This document shows, piece by piece, positions 61,595 through 64,000 of a DNA stretch of 64,000 nt (positions within the stretch are counted from its first letter, which is position 1; each line of letters opens with the position of its first letter). Location: positions 62,001 to 126,000 of the forward strand of contig QKPN01000009.1 of NCBI GenBank assembly GCA_003258405.1. Direction: 5' to 3'. The position numbers and the translations under genes were made by a program. Origin of the DNA: Rhodobacteraceae bacterium DSL-40 (GTDB taxonomy: Bacteria > Pseudomonadota > Alphaproteobacteria > Rhodobacterales > Rhodobacteraceae). Below the pieces are notes generated by a model. It worked only from the letters and a program-made list of their open reading frames with translations, was not told where the DNA came from and ran no database searches.

Positions 61595-61903
61595 ATGACC
61601 GAACCGGGGGGTACCGTGGCCGTCGAATTTGACACCCATCTCGCGATCCCGCCCCTTCCGTCGGACTCCCGCCGCGCCGCCCGGACGGCCCTCAGGCTCT
61701 CGGGCAAGGTCGCGGCCGCGGGCGGCTTCGATGCCGCGATCGAGGCGGCGGTCGATGCGATATACGCCGCCGGCCCCGGCGATCCGCCGACGGAGCTCCA
61801 CCGCCTGCGGATGATCTACCGGGATTTTCACACCCGCGACGAGCTCCGCGATCTCGCGCGCGCCAGCCTGCGGCAGTTCGGGATCGTGAAGGCGGGGGGC
61901 TAG
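61595..61903 (+). CDS. Hypothetical protein, first gene of the PLD operon
   Basis: About 102 residues from ATG 61595; GTG 61616 behind GGGGGGTACC is an equally good start. The protein is helical: SRRAARTALRLSGKVAAAGG, FDAAIEAAVDAIYAAGP and HTRDELRDLARASLRQFGI. It has no signal peptide, membrane helix or known motif. It precedes the next gene by 2 bp, forming the head of a five-gene coupled string. I do not recognise a family. Confidence 0.65.
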   Translation: MTEPGGTVAVEFDTHLAIPPLPSDSRRAARTALRLSGKVAAAGGFDAAIEAAVDAIYAAGPGDPPTELHRLRMIYRDFHTRDELRDLARASLRQFGIVKAGG

Positions 61904-61905
61904 CC

Positions 61906-62160
61906 ATGTCCTATCCCGATCTCGGCTGTTTCGCGGAATGCCTCGAATGCGATCTCTGCGAGGACGCCAAGGACGACAAGGACGACATCGACCTCTTCGA
62001 CATCCCCGACGACTTCTTCGATGACGGCACGCCCGACTGGCTCGACCCGGACTGGGGTCCGCCACCCGATCCCGATGACGGGCTGGATTTCGACTTCGAC
62101 CTGCCGCCCGTCCGCCCGACCTGGGATCCCTGGGGCCTCGAATGGACTGGAGAGTTCTGA
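61906..62160 (+). CDS. Very acidic small protein with N-terminal cysteine cluster
   Basis: An 84-residue protein. Four cysteines near the start (CFAECLECDLCED: Cys8, 12, 15, 18) could bind a metal. The rest is dominated by Asp, Pro and Trp (KDDKDDIDLFDIPDDFFDDG, LDPDWGPPPDPDDGLDFDFD). The theoretical charge is strongly negative, reminiscent of DNA mimics or acidic chaperone tails. It is linked on both sides without spacing (2 bp before, 0 bp after). Family unknown. Confidence 0.7.
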   Translation: MSYPDLGCFAECLECDLCEDAKDDKDDIDLFDIPDDFFDDGTPDWLDPDWGPPPDPDDGLDFDFDLPPVRPTWDPWGLEWTGEF

Positions 62161-62442
62161 ATGGCGATGACACGAGATGAAACCACGCGCGCCCTCCGTG
62201 CCGCCCGGCGCTACGTCGATCTCTGCGACGCCTACCGTGCCACGAGTGCGGCGCATGACATCGTGCTCGGCCGCATCGAGGCCGGGCTCCGGCGCCGCGC
62301 CGCCTCGATGCCGCCCGAGCTCCTGACCGAGCGCATGGGCGTGGTGGCCGAGCGCCGGCTCAACGCGCGCCAGACCCATGCCACCTTCGTCACCCGCCGC
62401 CTGCAGGCGCTCTCCCGCCTCGACGAACTCGGGGGCGGATGA
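62161..62442 (+). CDS. Small helical basic protein of the PLD operon
   Basis: A 93-residue Arg- and Ala-rich protein: TRDETTRALRAARRYVDLCD, IVLGRIEAGLRRRAASMPP and ERRLNARQTHATFVTRRLQ. It is probably two long helices, basic in contrast to the acidic preceding protein. It starts directly after the previous stop codon and overlaps the nuclease-like gene by 4 bp (ATGA). It might form a complex with the acidic protein. No known family. Confidence 0.65.
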   Translation: MAMTRDETTRALRAARRYVDLCDAYRATSAAHDIVLGRIEAGLRRRAASMPPELLTERMGVVAERRLNARQTHATFVTRRLQALSRLDELGGG

Positions 62443-62990
62443 TGCCCGCCCCGCCCCGGTTCGACGGCATGGCCGCGATGGTCGATGCCCGGCTCTACCA
62501 GCCCTTCGCCCGCGAGAGCATCGAGCGTGCCACGACCCGCGTCTGGGTCTGCATGTTCATCTGCGACATCCGGCCCGGCCGCGATGTCGCGGGCCTCGTG
62601 CTCGACCTCCTGCTCGCCCTCGAGGCGCGCCGCAGGCTCGGGGTCGATGTGCGGGTGCTGCTCGCCTCGACCACGCGCACCGCCGATATCGAGACCGCGA
62701 ACCTCGCCTCGGGCATCTTCCTCTCCGAGCGCGGCGTGCCGCTCCGCCGCATCTTCGCCGACGAGATCGACCCGGAGGCCGCGCTGCCGCCCGAACGGCT
62801 CGGTTCGCACGCGAAATTCGCCATTTTCGACGATCTCGCCCTCGTCGGCAGCGCGAACTGGACCGATGACGCCTTCCGCGAGAATTTCGAGGAAACGGTC
62901 GCGCTCACCGGCGGCGGGGTAGACCTGCTCTGCGCCGAGTTCCTCCGCCTCTGGCGCAATGGACGGGGGATGCCGCGCCATGCCGCTTGA
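62439..62990 (+). CDS. Phospholipase D-fold protein with single HKD motif
   Basis: A 183-residue PLD-superfamily protein similar in size to the dimeric endonuclease Nuc. The HKD motif is H124-A-K126-F-A-I-F-D131, followed by LVGSANWTDDAF, a standard PLD ending. The N-terminus places ARESIERATTRVWVCMFICDI where Nuc-type proteins have the first strand, and no signal peptide is seen. It has one HKD only, so it should dimerise or pair with the product of the next gene. Nuclease or phosphodiesterase activity is likely; the target is unknown. Confidence 0.85.
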   Translation: MMPAPPRFDGMAAMVDARLYQPFARESIERATTRVWVCMFICDIRPGRDVAGLVLDLLLALEARRRLGVDVRVLLASTTRTADIETANLASGIFLSERGVPLRRIFADEIDPEAALPPERLGSHAKFAIFDDLALVGSANWTDDAFRENFEETVALTGGGVDLLCAEFLRLWRNGRGMPRHAA

Positions 62991-64000
62991 GCCCGCCACC
63001 GTCGCCCCGCTCATCGCCCTCTGGTCCGCGGCGCTCGCCACCCCCTGGACCGCGGCGGAGAAGGATGCCGTCGCCGCCAGCCTCGGCGCGATCGCGGGCC
63101 ATCTCGTGCCGCACCGCGTCGATGATGTCGCGCTCACGGAGCTGCGCTGGCAGGCCTTCCTCCTGCGCCGGACACTGGCCGCGGTCGAGGCGCCGCTCGT
63201 CACCGCGGCGGCGGGTCTCCGGCGCTATTACCGCATCACGCCGCCGAAACGCCGCGCCGACGGGGCGGGTCCGGCGATCGGCCTGCAATCGGCGACGCGC
63301 GCCGAGCTCGACACCCTGCCCGGCATCGGGGCGGCGCGGGCCGAGGACATTGCGCGCTATCTCGCCCGGCATCCGCGGCCCGACGGCATGGCGGAACTGG
63401 CCGCGATCCCGGGCATCGGCCCGGAGACGGTGGAGGGGCTCGCGGACGCGGCCTATCTCGAACCCGCCGTGCCGATGATCGTCATCGACGGTCTGGCCGA
63501 TTTCGCGGAAGCCCCGGGCATCCCGGCGCTTCTGCGCCTGCTCGAGACGGGTGATGCCCATGTCTTCACCGGCGATCACACCACGCGCCTGCGCCGCGGC
63601 GCCCCCGGCGGCACCCCGGCCGCGCGCTTTCTCGCCTTTCTCGACGATGTCGCCGAGCGCGCCTGGCGGGCGGCCGTCCCCGCCGAGGGCATTCTGGCGA
63701 GCGATGCCGCCGCCGAGCTCGACCGCGGCGCGCTCCATGCCGCCCTCCGTCAGCAGATGCACCCGGCGCCCGGCACGCTGCTCGTCAATGCCGCGTATGC
63801 GGTCGCGGTCCGGGCCGCGCTCGAGGCCGCGCAGACACGCGTCGATCTGATGATGTTCGTCGCGACCGGTTCGGCCGGGGTGGATGGCGCGCCGGGGCCG
63901 AAGGATCTCGTCGAGGCGCTGCTGGCGGCCAACGCGCGCGGCGTCGCGGTGCGCGTGATCCTCGATCAGGACGACGACGGCTATCCCTACAACAGCGCAC
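62980..64000 (+). CDS. HhH-PLD fusion protein, partial at window end
   Basis: Starts at ATG 62980 inside the end of the previous gene (11-bp overlap); the frame is open for 340 codons to the window edge. Residues ~105-160 carry two helix-hairpin-helix units (ELDTLPGIGAARAEDIARYL and ELAAIPGIGPETVEGLADA), a nonspecific DNA-binding fold. Residues ~160-255 are unassigned. From about 265 a PLD-like half domain begins (VRAALEAAQTRVDLMMFVAT, then LLAANARGVAVRVILDQDDD). Expected HKD motifs would lie beyond the edge. A DNA-directed PLD enzyme is the likely identity. Confidence 0.8.
   Translation, partial: MPLEPATVAPLIALWSAALATPWTAAEKDAVAASLGAIAGHLVPHRVDDVALTELRWQAFLLRRTLAAVEAPLVTAAAGLRRYYRITPPKRRADGAGPAIGLQSATRAELDTLPGIGAARAEDIARYLARHPRPDGMAELAAIPGIGPETVEGLADAAYLEPAVPMIVIDGLADFAEAPGIPALLRLLETGDAHVFTGDHTTRLRRGAPGGTPAARFLAFLDDVAERAWRAAVPAEGILASDAAAELDRGALHAALRQQMHPAPGTLLVNAAYAVAVRAALEAAQTRVDLMMFVATGSAGVDGAPGPKDLVEALLAANARGVAVRVILDQDDDGYPYNSA

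Overview
The window looks like chromosomal DNA of a GC-rich alphaproteobacterium of the Rhodobacterales (Rhodobacteraceae/Paracoccaceae). Reasons: the gene order bamE / DUF177-rpmF-plsX-fabH-ihfA-merR, a complex I NDUFS4-type accessory subunit beside a tRNA gene, aminotransferase-ftsK, a TRAP transporter, and a long-form dCTP deaminase. The species assignment is inference from gene content only. No insertion sequence, phage, CRISPR array or replication origin was recognised.

Layout. 0.1-3.0 kb: an MFS transporter, then an ArsR repressor with a perfect palindromic operator, a CSCS-motif permease interrupted by an in-frame amber codon, and a small CxxC thioredoxin. 3.3-7.3 kb: AraC regulator, Baeyer-Villiger-type monooxygenase and serine hydrolase (ketone to ester to acid plus alcohol). 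7.3-10 kb: a gene-poor stretch, a small conserved protein, an RTX calcium-binding protein, tRNA-Arg(TCT) and the complex I subunit. 10.3-12.6 kb: uvrB behind a CtrA-like site. 13.4-19.7 kb: AraC regulator divergent from an amine-catabolism cluster (APC permease, FAD amine oxidase, cupin, aldehyde dehydrogenase). 19.7-29.8 kb: a homogentisate-degradation locus (hmgA, fumarylacetoacetase, maiA) with an MBL protein, an FAD hydroxylase, DUF2783, a complete TRAP transporter and two MarR-type regulators. 29.9-32.9 kb: NCS1 permease and hydantoin/allantoin-type racemase, divergent from a GntR regulator. 33-37.8 kb: envelope proteins, two tandem glycine-zipper lipoproteins, a phosphotransferase, a sulfotransferase and LysR. 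37.8-42.4 kb: a sulfate ABC importer operon with an extra small membrane protein and an Rrf2 regulator. 42.5-46.8 kb: Lrp and AraC regulators and an exported-protein trio (unknown protein, outer-membrane barrel, HdeA-like). 46.9-53.4 kb: ftsK, an aminotransferase, cyanase and ilvD. 53.5-60.5 kb: methyltransferase/HxlR pair, dcd, tRNA-Pro(GGG) and the conserved lipid/ribosome operon. 60.6-64 kb: bamE, ybgC and a tightly coupled operon of small unknown proteins with two phospholipase-D-fold proteins, which runs off the end.

How the parts connect. Most of the window is catabolic and transport capacity with local one-component regulators. Several of those have a dyad in the right place (ArsR, MarR, GntR, LysR, Rrf2, HxlR). 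The best candidates for undescribed biology are the terminal PLD/HhH operon (61.6-64 kb), a 79-bp intergenic element present twice (13.4 and 32.9 kb) next to a duplicated 60-bp gene tail, the homogentisate locus with no hydroxyphenylpyruvate dioxygenase and an MBL protein lacking part of its metal site, and the unusual sulfate importer operon.
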